Source: Prorocentrum cordatum (Eukaryota > Sar > Dinophyceae > Prorocentrales > Prorocentraceae). Taken from it: 64,000 bases of DNA. The stretch lies in contig CAUYUJ010010435.1 of assembly GCA_963575745.1 (NCBI GenBank), positions 128,777 to 192,776 of the forward strand, in the 5' to 3' direction. Below are positions 1 to 10,349 of this stretch, piece after piece; the stretch's first letter is position 1, and every line of letters starts with the position of its first letter. The notes under the pieces were generated by a model. The model saw nothing but the letters and a program-made list of their open reading frames with translations, did not search any database and was not told where the DNA came from. The translations under genes were made by a program, and so were the position numbers.

Positions 1-3
1 TCG

Positions 4-151
4 GAGCATTTCTGGCTGGGACTGCCTTGTTTCAGCACAGTGGCTTTTTTATGCTCTAAGAGCACTGCGCTTGTGATAACATTTTTTGGGGTTCTGAGAA
101 CATGTAGTGGTAGGCCTGTAGGAATGCCGGGACGGTCGGTCCCTGCTCAAT
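4..151 (+). repeat. 150-bp duplicated segment, copy 1
   Basis: Aligns by eye with 24381-24526. Both share the start CATTTCTGGCTGGGACTG, a middle with TTCTGAGA, and the end GGCCT-TAGGA-TGCCGGGACGGTCGGT. The internal 60 bases differ strongly. No function is visible. The window edge cuts the left end of this copy. Confidence 0.75.
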
Positions 152-268
152 TGGTCCGATTGAAATACGTACGGGAAGAATCGGCACGAAGACTGGCAGT
201 TTGGGGGCCCCAGCAACGGCGTGCAGGGCTTGTTTGTTTCTCTTGCCTTTTCCACAAGAGGATCTGTG

Positions 269-294
269 AAACACACACACACACACACACACAC
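269..294. repeat. (CA)n microsatellite
   Basis: Uninterrupted AC dinucleotide tract of about 13 units. Confidence 0.95.
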
Positions 295-1165
295 GCACCA
301 AGCGATGTCTGCAACAGCTCGGACAAAACAAATGCTCCCGGAGTGTGACCAGGACGGGAACCAGAAAACAAGTTGCGACAGAACCGCGAAACTACAGTGG
401 AGACCAATGCCGAGAACCACCCTGCTTGCCCCCAGAGTGCCCTGGGTCTCTTCGGTTTCGATGGTTTTGCGATGGAAAGCGTGACGTCCCCACAACAAAA
501 ATCCAATTGGCCGATGTTTTGGAGGCCGCTGCATCCAGAGGCCCTGCTGGTCGTGGCGGGTGCTGCCCGCGCCGCCCTCGATGCAATGCGATGCGGCCCG
601 GGTGCGGACCAACAGAATCTGTCCCTCCCGCCGTCAAGGGGGCGGGGGCGACGAACCGTACCGATTCCGATTCCAGTGGGGCCGAGTTGGGCCACTGCTT
701 TTTTTGATCCGTCCCGTTTTTTTGTTCTTGGAAGGCGTGCTGTATTGTTGCAGCGTACGTGTCATCGTACTCCTCCTCTCCCGCCTCCGCCGTCTGCTGA
801 TTTCCTCTCTCTCCTACATTTCCTCTTCCTCCCCTCGAAGTCTGACAAAAAGGCTTCTGACAAAAATGCTCGAATGACTTCGGATTGTTTCGTTACACTC
901 TGGTCATTGCGTCAACAATACAGTCGATGCTCTCAAGGTTTTGTCTGCTAGCTGTGGACCTGGCTGGTGCAAACGATACCGCGCCATCTAATTGCCGGCA
1001 CCCGCGCTTGGCACGGCTCTGCGCAACTAGTCCATTCCGCCGCCCCCACACTCGCTTGCCACAGGGGTGCCTGTCGCTTTAAACCCTGTGCTGTTTGGTT
1101 CGCTCCCGGGGCCCATTCCCATTACGCACGACCGGCAGCAGTTGCTCCCTGTCCCTCCCGCCGTC
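295..1165. other. no gene recognised
   Basis: Open frames exist in all directions but none shows a known domain or consistent coding character. A 17-mer, CCCTCCCGCCGTCAAGG, occurs near 623 and again near 1153 just before the GGA tract, so this stretch probably holds an old short duplication. Confidence 0.5.
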
Positions 1166-1289
1166 AAGGAGGAGGAGGAGAGGAGGAGGAGGAGGAGGAG
1201 GAGGAGGAGGAGAGGAGGAGGAGGAGGAGGAGGAAGAGGAGGAGGAGGAGGAGGAAGAGGAGGAGGAGGAGGAAGAGGAAGAGGAATGG
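1166..1289 (+). repeat. (GGA)n tract
   Basis: Imperfect GGA repeat with AGA interruptions. Polyglycine, polyglutamate or polyarginine frames across it come from the repeat. Confidence 0.95.
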
Positions 1290-1449
1290 AGGCGCTCCCT
1301 TGCCTCCATTCTCCATTCGGCACAGGAGTCGCTGCCGGCGTGCTCGCAGGCGCTGCCTGTTCGGGACGGAGCGCCGCCTGCCCAACAGCGGCCACTGCTG
1401 GTGTTCGACAACAGTTGCTGCTGGGACTCTCGAGCTGGAGCACAAGTCG

Positions 1450-1614
1450 TTCAGGAGGAGAAAAAACACAGGCACAAGTCATCGTCGATTCCCCAGAAAT
1501 TATGGGAAAAGATGGGCAGTGGGGGGGGGGAAGACGGAAACCCAGAAAATATGGGAAAATGTGGGGACTCGGTTTATTTGTGTGTATTTATTTGTGTGTC
1601 CCAGGGCCCCTTCA
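1450..1614 (+). mobile_element. ~165-bp short element (TTCAGGAGG...CCCCTTCA), copy 1
   Basis: Shares with four other copies the order TTCAGGAGG, AAACACA-GCACA, TCGTCGATTCCCCAG, two ATGGGAAAA motifs, a G-run plus AAGACGGAAACCCAGAAAATA, a TTTATTTGTGTGTATTTATT stretch and GTGTCCCAGGGCCCCTTCA. The flanks GTCG/GTCA are a near-match 4-bp target duplication. It has no open frame and no inverted termini, so it is non-autonomous. Members could be MITE-like, SINE-like or introner-like. Confidence 0.75.
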
Positions 1615-1827
1615 GTCATCGCTACGCGCGCGCGCGCGCGTCTTGCCGCCTCCCTGGGGCCACGAAGTCTGCTGCGTGCGCAGCTGGTTCTGGCCCCGTC
1701 CCGGGGGGGGCCCTCCACGACACCTGGGCGCCCCTAGCGGGAAAACCGGCTACACGAGCTGATTCACTACGCCCCCCTCCATTTTATTGCGCTCCATTCG
1801 TCCGCCTGGATCGTTGTCGTCATTTCT

Positions 1828-2205
1828 GGACGCCCGAAATGGGTACGGAAAGAATGGGTACAATGCCCCTCAGCAGTTCCTGCTCCTTTTGCACAGGACT
1901 CGCTGTCCGCGCCTCCGCGGCCTGTCTCCATTCGAGACAGAAGGCCGCCTGCCCAACAGCGGCCGCTGTTGGTTTGGGACAACATCTGTTGTTTGGCACT
2001 GTACCCATCTTTCATGAGGGAAACAAAAACACACAGACACAATTAATCGTCGATTCCCCAGGAAATATAGGAAAATATCGGAAGTGGGGGGGAAGACAGA
2101 AACCCAGAAAATATAGGAAAATATGGGGAATCTGTTTTTTTGTGTTGATTTTATTTGTGTGTCCTGGGGCCCCTTCAATCTTTTCCGTACCCATTACGGG
2201 CGTCC
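1828..2205 (+). mobile_element. TIR foldback element (GGACGCCCGAAATGGG), copy 1, interrupted
   Basis: The left terminus GGACGCCCGAAATGGGTACGG is matched by an inverted right terminus ending at 2205 (CCGTACCCATTACGGGCGTCC). The interior resembles the copies at 18.8, 22.7 and 43.1 kb (CAGGACTCGCTGTCCGCGCC, and a palindrome centred on GCGGCCGC). A second element (2011-2177) has inserted in the right terminal repeat. ATCGTTGTCGTC occurs just outside both ends, possibly an old flanking duplication. Confidence 0.75.
2011..2177 (+). mobile_element. ~165-bp short element, copy 2, nested with ATCT target duplication
   Basis: Starts TTCATGAGGG and ends GGGGCCCCTTCA. It splits the right terminal repeat of the foldback element at 1828-2205. 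The four bases before it (2007-2010) and after it (2178-2181) are both ATCT. Removing the element and one ATCT restores a near-normal terminus. This is the clearest insertion event in the window. Confidence 0.8.
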
Positions 2206-3047
2206 AAATCGTTGTCGTCGTCGCAGCCGCCGTCATGCTCGACTCGGAGAAGAGGAGCAAGCTACAGATCGTGAGCACAGGCCTCCGGAGGTCCGTGCGG
2301 AGGTCCTGGCTCGGCGCTGGGCCCCCGCTCCGCCCGTCCGCTCGCCCCGTCCCGTCCAGCCGCTGAGGGCCGCACGGGGGAAACTGGGCTGTCGAGGAGG
2401 TCGGGGGACGAAAAGATACGGATACGTGCTGTCCCCCTTCGTTTTCGGCCTTTCCTGGTCCTCCTGGGAGGTGTTCGGATACGTGTTCGGATACGTGTTC
2501 GCCCCCCAAGGAGGTGGCCCCGCTCGGAGGATCTCGAAGGACTGCTGGCCCAGGGGGGGGAGAAGCGATGCGGGTGTTTTTTGGGCCCTGGCGTCGCACT
2601 CGTGTTCTCCAATGCTGCGGTGCCGTCTTGTGTCGGGCCCCCCCGGGACCATTGCCGTGGGCGTGCAAGCCTCAGGGCAGGGGGGATGCAGAGGAGGGAG
2701 TCTGCAGAGGAGGCGGGGGATGGAAAGAGGGGATCCTTTCTGTGGGCAGGGCTGCCCGCCCCTGCCTCCTGAGCTGCTGTCTCCTTCTCCCCTGTTGCTG
2801 TCTTTTGGTTTGCGTGGAGATGCACGCCGCGGGGCATGTTGCGCTGGAGGCTCCCGGGGACAGAGGGGGCCGCCCCTCAGCGTCGAACTCTTGTGGAGAA
2901 GAACGCGAAGAACATCACGCACGTCCAAACTCAGCGAAGAGGATGCCATCGAACAAAACGATCCAGGATCCAATGCTCGCGAGAGAGAGACGAACAAAAA
3001 ACAACGCGACGGCCGGCCTCTCCCGCTGGCCTCGCCGCCCCGCGCAG
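2206..3047. other. no gene recognised
   Basis: GC-rich with long overlapping frames on both strands and no recognised domain. Around 2400-2505 a GGATACGTGTTC motif is repeated two to three times. Near 2985 is GAGAGAGAGACGAAC. Nothing else could be supported. Confidence 0.5.
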
Positions 3048-3147
3048 GCCGCCCCGCCGCCCCCCGGGGGCCGCCAGGCCCAGCACCCGCCCCCACGCGC
3101 GTGGGAGGCCGAGGGCCCCCTGGCAGGGGCTGGACCTGAGCGCTATG
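3048..3147 (+). repeat. 100-bp GC-rich duplication, copy 1
   Basis: Matches 3466-3565. Both contain GTGGGAGGCCGAGGGCCCCC, then GGCAGGGGCTGGACC and GAGCGC. The two copies bracket an AT-rich island. Confidence 0.75.
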
Positions 3148-3274
3148 TCTGGCGCCGTCGCAGAAGCGCGCCCCCTGAGGCAGACGTCCTGGTGGCTCCC
3201 CTTACAGTGGCCCCCCCTGCGGTGGTGGCGCTCGTGGCGGGCGGCCCGCGGCGGAAGCGTCTACAGTGCCGTTT

Positions 3275-3420
3275 TTAATACATGCTCCGCGATCGGATCA
3301 CGTATCAACAAATGCAGTGATTCAGTATCAAACACGACGATGAGTTCATGCATACATGCATTCATCAATTAATCATGTATTAAACATCCTATATCACAAA
3401 TCCTATGTATTAAAAACTGC
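3275..3420. other. AT-rich island
   Basis: About 145 bases of AT-rich sequence (CATGCATACATGCATTCATC, ATTAATCATGTATTAAAC) in an otherwise very GC-rich region, lying between the two copies of a GC-rich duplication. Function unknown. Confidence 0.6.
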
Positions 3421-3465
3421 CCTGTACCCCCTCGATGTCGTCTATGCCCCCTTGATGCGGCCCCC

Positions 3466-3565
3466 GCTGCCGCCCCGGTGGGGGGGGGGCGCCGGGCCTG
3501 GCGCCCGCCCCCGGCGTGGGAGGCCGAGGGCCCCCCGGCAGGGGCTGGACCCGAGCGCCGTGTGG
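3466..3565 (+). repeat. 100-bp GC-rich duplication, copy 2
   Basis: Second copy of the 3048-3147 block. It differs mainly in a longer G-run near 3480 and small substitutions. Confidence 0.75.
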
Positions 3566-3599
3566 CCGGGCCTCGGCTGTGCGTGTTTTCTCTTCGCTT

Positions 3600-3745
3600 G
3601 GGCAGAACGAAACGAAATGCAAGACGGAATACAAAGCAAGACAAAAAACAGGAGATACGAGGCGAAACACAAGACGAGGCATACAGGAACAAAAATAGGT
3701 TGGAGCAGAACGAGACGCAAGACGAAATATAGAACGGGAAACAAC
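3600..3745 (+). repeat. purine-rich CAAGACGAAA-type minisatellite
   Basis: Diverged tandem units built on ACGAAA, CAAGACG and ATACA (for example GAACGAAACGAAATGC, CAAGACGGAATACAAAG, ACACAAGACGAGGCATACAG). Unit length varies between about 10 and 17 bases. Confidence 0.6.
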
Positions 3746-3780
3746 GATCGGGTCCAGCCCCGATCCCCAGAGGGTGGGGG

Positions 3781-3905
3781 GTCCGCGCGGGTTTCTCGGA
3801 TCGGCGCTGGGGCCTCCTGGCGGCGCCTCAGGCGCCGCCCCTGGCGCGCTCCGCGCCACAGGGAGGGGGGGAGTGTCCAGCGCGGATCCGAGAAATCCGC
3901 GCGGA
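3781..3905 (+). mobile_element. hairpin element (GTCCGCGCGG arms), copy 1
   Basis: The left arm GTCCGCGCGGGTTTCTCGG and right arm CCGAGAAATCCGCGCGGAC are inverted complements of about 30 bases. The loop contains CTCAGGCGCCGCCCCTGGCG. A diverged copy lies at 52857-52962. Only one arm is present near 13873, and weak relatives lie at 31640 and 55381. Several copies are followed by a similar tail (CCGAG-N-TTATGT). Confidence 0.75.
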
Positions 3906-4164
3906 CCACCGAGTTCTTATGTTTATGCCATTTTTCGTTTCCCTAGTTTGAAGTCGGGCCCGTCCCTCTACAGGAGGAGTCTGATACTCAAAAGTACTAT
4001 TAGAAGATAGTCTGGGGACGTCTTTTATGTATAAAGAAACTGACCATGTCTGACCATTTGGGGATTTTCTGATCCCCCCCCTTCTCTTGACTCGTTGCCC
4101 AAATCCCGCCTGTAGGGGGACACGCCCGACCGAACCCTGGTGTGGGTCCAGCCCTGCTCCCCAG

Positions 4165-4360
4165 AAGGGGGGGGGGGGGGGAAACGCACAGACACAATCA
4201 GTCGTCGATCCCCTAGGAAATATGGGAAAATATGGGAAGTGTGGGGGGAAGATAAACACACAGAAAATACGGGAAAATATGGGAAATAATGGGAAGTGTG
4301 GGGGGGAATACTGTTATGTCTGTGTGTGTGTATTTCTTTGTGTGTCCCAGGGCCCCTTCA
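4165..4360 (+). mobile_element. ~165-bp short element, copy 3 (expanded)
   Basis: Carries AACGCACAGACACAATCAG, TCGTCGATCCCCTAGGAAAT, repeated ATGGGAAAATATGGGAA and GTGTGTCCCAGGGCCCCTTCA. The left end is replaced by a long G-run, so no TTCAGGAGG start or clean target duplication is visible. The ATGGGAAA motif is amplified, making this copy longer than the others. Confidence 0.7.
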
Positions 4361-4529
4361 CTGATCACCAGAGGGGGGGGGGAGGCGGAGGCCGTTGTCG
4401 TGGGAGGGGCGGGCCGCCTCGCCTATAGAGCGACCCCCCCCCCCCCGACGCCGTGGCGCTGCACGCAGGCCTGTTGGACCCCCTCCAGGGGACCGCACCC
4501 CGGGCTCGGGCTCTCCACAAAGGCGCCCT

Positions 4530-4680
4530 CGAGGGCGCGAAGTTATCCGCGCTTTGCGCTTCGCGGTTCGGCTCCGATTCCTCCTCTTCCTCCTCTTCTC
4601 CCCTGGGAGGCGGCGCGAGAGCGCGAAGTTACTCGCGCTTCGCGCAGCGCGAAGCGCGAAGTTGGGAGCGCTTGTTTTCC
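4530..4680. repeat. clustered GCGCTTCGCG palindromes
   Basis: Multiple overlapping short inverted repeats based on GCGCTTCGCG / CGCGAAGCGC, plus the direct motif GCGCGAAGTTA-TCGCGCTT twice (near 4538 and 4620). Strong potential for hairpins; no gene evident. Confidence 0.7.
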
Positions 4681-4689
4681 CCGGGCGCA

Positions 4690-5098
4690 TTCCACCGATC
4701 ATCGGCCACGCGCAGAGGTCTGGAGGTCGAAAAAGGTCGGGTATAGCCAGGACCCCGGGTAAGGGGACCCGCTTGGTGGTAGGGCCCTGGGGCCCCTCAA
4801 TTGGTTAGATTTACTAAACCAGCTTGCCGTAACTGGTGTTTTTCGGGTGACGGCAGTTCCGGTTAGTGGAAATGGGACGGGGGGGCGCCCCCGATACAAA
4901 TCACTGAACCAGGTTCCATTAAACCCAGTTCTGCCAACGCCCGAAAAAGGGTGTGGCACGTAAGGGGGGATGGTGCCAATCGTGGAAGTGGCGATGCGAT
5001 CTGCGGTTAAATGACATCGCCAGAGTCCCCTTTACACAAGATTAGCATCACACCCCTTTATGTCATGCCCTTTTCCAAGTAGGGAGGAGGGGGAAGGC
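4690..5098. repeat. small foldback around 4815-4960, otherwise nothing recognised
   Basis: A segment near 4838-4875 (GTGTTTTTCGGG followed by GGCAGTTCCGG) is the inverted complement of 4921-4956 (CAGTTCTGCC followed by CCCGAAAAAGGG), giving a hairpin of about 120-145 bases. The rest shows no coding signal. Confidence 0.5.
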
Positions 5099-5192
5099 TT
5101 CTTAGAAGCACCCCGGCTCCTTAGAAGGCGCGGGAATTTTCTGTAGATGGAAGGCCCGCGCCTTCTAAGAAGTAGCCGTCTCCGAAGAAGCC
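5099..5192. repeat. CTTAGAAGGCGCGGG hairpin, copy 1
   Basis: CCTTAGAAGGCGCGGGAATT, a short loop TTCTGTAGATGG, then CCCGCGCCTTCTAAGAAG, forming a strong stem-loop. Related hairpins lie at 19778-19880 (very similar) and 15441-15560 (rearranged). Two of the three adjoin segments encoding Thr/Pro/Ser-rich or hydrophobic frames. Confidence 0.75.
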
Positions 5193-5461
5193 TTCCCCCC
5201 TTCCCCTGCCCCACACGCCGTGGGCCCCCAAAGGACCTCTCGACCCAATCCCCGGGACTGGCTCTCCACCCCGAGCTGTTTTTCTAGGCCTCCCAGATGG
5301 GGTCCGAGTGGACGGGTTCGCAGGATAACGCCGGGGGCGGTCCGTGCCGCCGTTGAGAGCCCGACGGGCCACGAGAGGCCCCGAGAGGTCGACGGGCCAC
5401 GACAGAAACGCCGCCCGTCGTGCCTCTGCTTGCGCGGCTCGAGGGGGGCTGCCCGGAGCCG

Positions 5462-5640
5462 GCCGCGCGCCGCGGCGAGCGGAGGCCTCGGAGACGTCCT
5501 CGAGCGCCACGACCTCGACGGCCACCACGGCCACGGCCACCACGGCGTCGACCAGCGTGGCGCCCACCACCACGACGCCGTCCACGGCCAGCCCGACCCC
5601 CGCCGCCACCCTCACCGAGAGCCAGGCCTGGGCCTCATGC
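5462..5640 (+). CDS. possible exon encoding a Thr/Ser-rich linker
   Basis: One plus-strand frame reads as a mucin-like linker (TSSSATTSTATTATATTAS, then VAPTTTTPSTASPTPAA). In dinoflagellate Cys-rich secreted or surface proteins, as I remember them, such linkers separate domains. The opposite strand reads as a Val/Ala hydrophobic stretch (VVVVGATLVDAVVAVAVV), so strand is uncertain. Third positions are almost all G or C on either reading. No start, stop or splice sites are fixed. Confidence 0.2.
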
Positions 5641-5815
5641 ATCCCCCGCCCGTCCCCCCCCCCCCCCTTTGCCGCTCATCGGCCCGACCCCCCCCTCCGT
5701 CCGATGTGGATTGTGTGCGCACCACTGACCGGCGGAGGGACTGCTCCATCTCTGAGCGCCCCAGCAGCAGCACAGGTGTTGGGGAGTGACAGGAGGTCGG
5801 CTAGTGAAAACGGGC

Positions 5816-5960
5816 ACCCCTACATGTATAGTTACATATATATAGATATATATCTATATGTATACACATATAGATGTACCAACGTATACATACATACATA
5901 CATACATAGAACGGCGCACCGGGGCCCAGGCCCCAGGGGCCGCGACCTCTGCCACAAATG
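5816..5960 (+). repeat. AT microsatellite plus GC cassette, copy 1
   Basis: TATATA/CATACATA repeats followed by GGGGCCCAGGCCCCAGGGGC, then CGCGACC and CCACAAATG. The same order recurs at 11610-11705 and 21250-21345, so it is a repeat module and not a chance juxtaposition. Confidence 0.6.
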
Positions 5961-6076
5961 TGTTCGTGTGCGTGTGCGTGTGCGTGTGCGTGTGCGTGTG
6001 CGTGTGCGTGTGGTGTGTTGGTGTGTTGGTGTGTTGGTGTGTGTGAGTGTGTGTGTGTGTGTGTGTGTCTGTGTGC

Positions 6077-6123
<47 letters not shown>

Positions 6124-7659
6124 TGTGTGTGGTGTGCGTGTGCGTGTGCGTGTGCTGTGCGTGTGCGTGGTGCGTGTGCGTGGTGCGTTTGCGGTGTCGT
6201 GCGTGGGGCGTGGGCGTGGGACGTGCATGGGCGTGGCGGTGGTGCGCGTGTTGCGTGTGTGGCGCGTGTGCGCGTGTGCGCGTGTGTCGCGTGTGCGCGT
6301 GTGCGCGTGTGCGCGTTTGCGCTGTGCGCGTGTGCGCTGTGTGTGCTGTGTGTGTGTGTGTGTTAGTGGTGTGGGTGGTGGGTGGGGTGTGGGTGGTGTG
6401 GGTGTGGTGTGGGTGTGGGTGTGTGCGGTGTGAGTGTGCGTGTGCTGCGCGTGCGCGTGCGCGTGCGTGTGCGTGGGCGTGTGCGCTGCGCGTGGCGTGA
6501 ACGTGCTCGCGTGCGCGTGCGCGTCCGTGGCGCGTGCGGGGCGTGGGCGTGGCGTGGCGTGGGCGTGGGCGTGGGAGTGGGAGTGGGCGTGGGCGTGGGC
6601 CGTGGCGTTGGCTTGGGCGTGGGCGGGCGTGGGCGTGGGCGTGGGCGTGGGCGTGGGCGTGGGCGTGGGCGCGGGCGTGCGCGTGCGCGTGGGCGTGGGC
6701 GTGCGCGTACGCGTGCGCGTGCGCGTGCGCGTGTGTGCGTGTGCGTGTGCGTGTGCGTGTGCATGTGCGTGCGCGTGTGCGTGTGCGTGTGTGCGTGTGC
6801 GTGTGGTGTGTTGGTGTGTTGGTGTGTGCGTGTGTGCGTGTGTGCGTGTGTGCGTGTGTGCGTGTGTGCGTGTGTGCGTGTGTGCGTGTGTGCGTGTGTG
6901 AGTGTGTGCGTGTGTGCGTGTGTGCGTGTGTGCGTGTGTGCGTGTGTGCGTGTGTGCGTGTGTGCGTGTGTGCGTGTGTGCGTGTGTGCGTGTGTGCGTG
7001 TGTGCGTGTGTGCGTGTGTGCGTGTGTGGGTGTGTGCGTGTGTGCGTGTGTGGGTGTGTGCGTGTGTGCGTGTGTGCGTGTGTGCGTGTGTGCGTGTGTG
7101 CGTGTGTGCGTGTGTGCGTGTGTGCGTGTGTGCGTGTGTGCGTGTGTGCGTGTGTGCGTGTGTGCGTGTGTGCGTGTGTGCGTGTGTGCGTGTGCGTGTG
7201 CGTGTGCGTGTGCGTGTGCGTGTGCGTGTGCGTGCGCGTGTGCGTGTGTGCGTGTGCGTGCGTGTGTGCGTGTGCGTGGCGTGTGCCGGTGTGTGCGTGT
7301 GTGTGCGTGTGCGTGTGCGTGTGCGTGTGTGGCCGTGTGTGCGTGTGTGTGCGTGGTGTGCGTGCGTGTGTGTGCGGGCGCGGTGCGGTTTGTGTGTCGT
7401 GTGTGTGTGTGTCGTGTGTGTGTCGGGCGGGCGGCGCGCGCGCGGCGCGGCGCGCGGGCGCGCGGGCGCGCGGGCGGCGCGCGGGCGCGCGGGCGGGCGT
7501 GTGTGTGTGTGTGTGTGTGTGTCTGTGTGTCTGCGTGTCTGTGTGTCTGTGTGTCTGTGTGTTTGTGTGTCTGTTTGTCTGTGTGTCTGTCTGTGTGTCT
7601 GTGTGTCTGTGTGTCTGTGTGTCTGTGTGTCTGTTTGTCTGTGTGTGTGTGTGTGCAGG
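5961..7659 (+). repeat. 1.7-kb TG-rich satellite with CG-rich core
   Basis: Successive sub-arrays of GTGTGC, GTGGGC, GTGTGCGTGT (decamer, about 6820-7190) and GTGTCT. A run of almost pure GC/CG lies at about 7430-7500. Alternating purine-pyrimidine sequence is a classic Z-DNA former. Very long open frames cross it on both strands (His-Thr or Cys-Val repeats) and are not genes. Confidence 0.95.
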
Positions 7660-7803
7660 GGCCCGGCCGGACTTGGGGGCCCAAAGTCGCCTCCGAGGGC
7701 GATCCGGTGAGCGTCACGGCGGCCCCAGCCAGCCGCCAACCCTGAAGACGGTTTCGACTGATCACGGGACGTCTCCAACGGACCCAGAGGTTTCGAAGAC
7801 GCT

Positions 7804-8890
7804 TCATAAACCGTGCAATTTGCCCCCATGAGGCCCCGAGAGGCAAACATAGCCCAATGCCTTCCGTAAAACGTACAATTTTTCCGTGTTCGTGTTTTTC
7901 GTCTTCGCACCATCCTTGACGACCTCAGGGCCCCTAAGATCGCCCCTGCACGGCCCAAGGCCCCCCACAGGGTGCCAAGACGGTCCAAGAGGGTCCCAGG
8001 CCTGTCCCAGAGGCACCCAAGTCGGCCCCAACGGCCTCACAGAGGGCTCCAAGAGGAGCCCAAGATGGGGCAATCCAATTCGAATTGCGAGCCCCACGCC
8101 CCAAGAGGACCTCCGAGACTCCCAAGAGGCCCCTAAGCAGCCAACAAGAGGCCTCCAAGACGTCACATAACCCGTGCAATTTGACCCCCCAGAGGCCCCG
8201 AGAGGCAAAAATTGCCCCATTCCCTTCGAAGAACGTGCGTTTTTACCGCATTCGTCGTTTTCATCTTCGTGCAGTCCTTGACAGCCTCGGGGGCCCCCAC
8301 GATCGCCCCAACACGGCCCAAGAGACCCCCCAGAGGGCGCCAAGACGGCCCAAGAGGGTCCCAAGACAGTCCCAGAGGCAGCGGAGATGGCCCCAACGGC
8401 TTCCCAAATGGCCCCAAGAGGAGCCCGAGCTGGGGAAATCGGAATTGCGAGCCCCCCGCCCAAAGGGAACCCCCTGAAGCCCCTAGGAGGCCTCCAAGCA
8501 GCCTCCAAGAGGCTTCCAAGACGCCTCGCTACTCGTGCAATTCGTTCTCCAAGAGGACCCCGAGAGGCAACAATGGCCCCCTTCCTTTCGTAAGCCATCA
8601 TTTTTACCATATTCGTGTTTGTTGATCTTCGTACCGTTCTTACCGACTTCAGGGCCTCCCAAGATCGCCCCAATACGGCCCAGGAGGCCCCTCAGGGGGC
8701 GCCAAGACGGCCCTAGAGGGCCCCAAGACGGTCCCAGGGGCACCCAAGACGGCCCAGATGGCCTCCCAAAGCGCCCCGAGTGGGTCCCAATATATTGGGG
8801 AATCCAATTGGAATTGCGAGCCTCCCGCCCCATGACCCCCAAGAAACTCCCGAAGGGCTCCCACGAGGCCCCCAGAGGCGCCCAAGAAGC
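7804..8890 (+). repeat. ~360-bp tandem family, three units
   Basis: Units begin near 7804, 8164 and 8524, each with CGTGCAATT, GAGGCCCCGAGAGGCAA, a short pyrimidine-rich stretch (GTTTTTCGTCTTCG), then GGGCCCC/GGCCCAAGA iterations and CCAATT-GAATTGCGAG. The same CCAAGA/GGCCC style recurs at 10.9-11.6, 11.85-12.5, 20.6-21.2 and 42.2-42.56 kb. The reverse reading gives Trp-Gly-Pro-Leu-rich frames. Confidence 0.85.
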
Positions 8891-8937
8891 CCCCAGTAGA
8901 CCCCCCAAACGTCGCAAGCGGGCATCGACGACTGCCG

Positions 8938-9415
8938 ACGACGGCCCCATAGCCCTATAGCCCTATAGCCATATAGCCTTATAGCCTTATAGCCCTATTG
9001 CCCTATCGCCGTAGAGCCCTATGGCTCTATAGCCCGATCGCCCTATAGCCCTATAGCCCGATATCCCTATAGTTCCATAGCCATGTAGCGTCATCGCCCT
9101 ATAGCGCTATAGCTCTATATGCCTATAGCCCCATAGCCCTATATCTCTATATTTCCCTATAGCCCTATAGCCCTATGGTCCTATAGCCCTATAGCCCCAT
9201 AGCCCTATCGAGTCATAACACGATTGCCCTATAGAGTCATACCAATATTGCACTATAGCCCCATAGCTCCATCGCCCCATAGCCCTATAGCCCTCCCTAT
9301 ATCCCTATTGCCCTGTCGCTCTCTATGCTCCTATAGCCCCATGGTCCTACAGAGTCATAACACTATTGCCCTGTAGCCCCATAGCCCAATAGCCCCGTAG
9401 CCCGGTAGCCCTAAA
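8938..9415. repeat. CCCTATAG octamer array
   Basis: About 480 bases of CCCTATAG with variants (CCATATAG, CCTTATAG, CCCTATCG, CCCCATAG). Some blocks contain an AGAGTCATAACAC insert repeated at about 9220 and 9350, showing higher-order structure. Confidence 0.9.
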
Positions 9416-9504
9416 AAGAATTTGTTTGGGGCTTTCCTCCGGTTTCTTACATACATACATAGACGCATCTCTATATATGAAAGAGCGTGTTCTACCGCTG
9501 CTGG

Positions 9505-9690
9505 CGGAAAACCGGGGGGGGTCACTACCGGTTCGAACCCCTCCCCCCCCCCCTCCGGAAAACCGGGGGGGGTCACTACCGGTTCGAACCCCCCCCCCCC
9601 CCCCCAAGCTCATCATGAAAAGGGGGGGGGGTCACTACCGGTTCGAACCCCCCCCCCCCCCCCCCTCGAAAACCGAGTGGGGGTGCGGAC
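9505..9690 (+). repeat. left arm: three direct units with GTCACTACCGGTTCGAACCC
   Basis: Three units each contain a G-run, GTCACTACCGGTTCGAACCC and a C-run. The same units appear in reverse complement at 10342-10450, so the region can fold back over about 650 bases. GGTTCGAACC resembles a tRNA T-arm/B box. Confidence 0.85.
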
Positions 9691-10312
9691 AGAGGTGGGG
9701 ACGGTGTTGGTGGGACAGTGGTGAGGGGACAGCGGGACAGTGGTGGGGACAGTGGGACAGTGGGACAGTGGTGGGGACGGTAGTGGTGGGGACAGTGGTG
9801 GGGACAATGGTGGGAACAGGGGGGGACAGTGGACAGTGGTGGTGACGGTGGTGGTGGGGACAGTGGTGTGGGGACAATGGGAATGAGGTGGAAACAGTGG
9901 GACAGTGGAGGGTACAATGGTGGTGGGGACAGTGGTGAAGGCGGTGGCGAGGACGGCGGTGGGACAATGGGACAGAGGTACAGTGGGGACAGTGGTGGGG
10001 ACAGTGGGGACAGTGGTGGGAACAGTGGGACAGCTCAGTGGGACAGCGGAGGAGTCAGTGGGACAGTGGGGACAGTGGGGATAGTCGGGCAGTGGTTGGG
10101 GCCGTGGAGACAGTGGGGAGAGTGGAACCGTGGTGGGAACAGTTCTGGGGACAGCGGGGACAGTGCGACAGTGGTGGGGCCACTGGTGGGGACAGTAGGG
10201 GCGGTGGTGGAACCAGTGGGGACAGCGGTGGTGAGGACAGTGGTGCTGGGAACACCAGTGGGGGATGTGATGCGGACGGTGGTGGGGACCGGGAGTCGTT
10301 TGCTGGCGGTGA
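9691..10312 (+). repeat. GGGACAGTGG minisatellite
   Basis: Tandem GGGACAGTGGTGGGGACAGT-type units with many variants (GGACGGTGG, GGGACAATGG). It is confined between inverted arms. Confidence 0.9.
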
Positions 10313-10315
10313 GTA

Positions 10316-10349
<34 letters not shown>

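Noticed and set aside
5801-7988. Very long open frames (up to 681 codons) of His-Thr or Cys-Val repeats
   Set aside because: They are by-products of the TG satellite, present on both strands and in several frames, with no non-repeat protein sequence.
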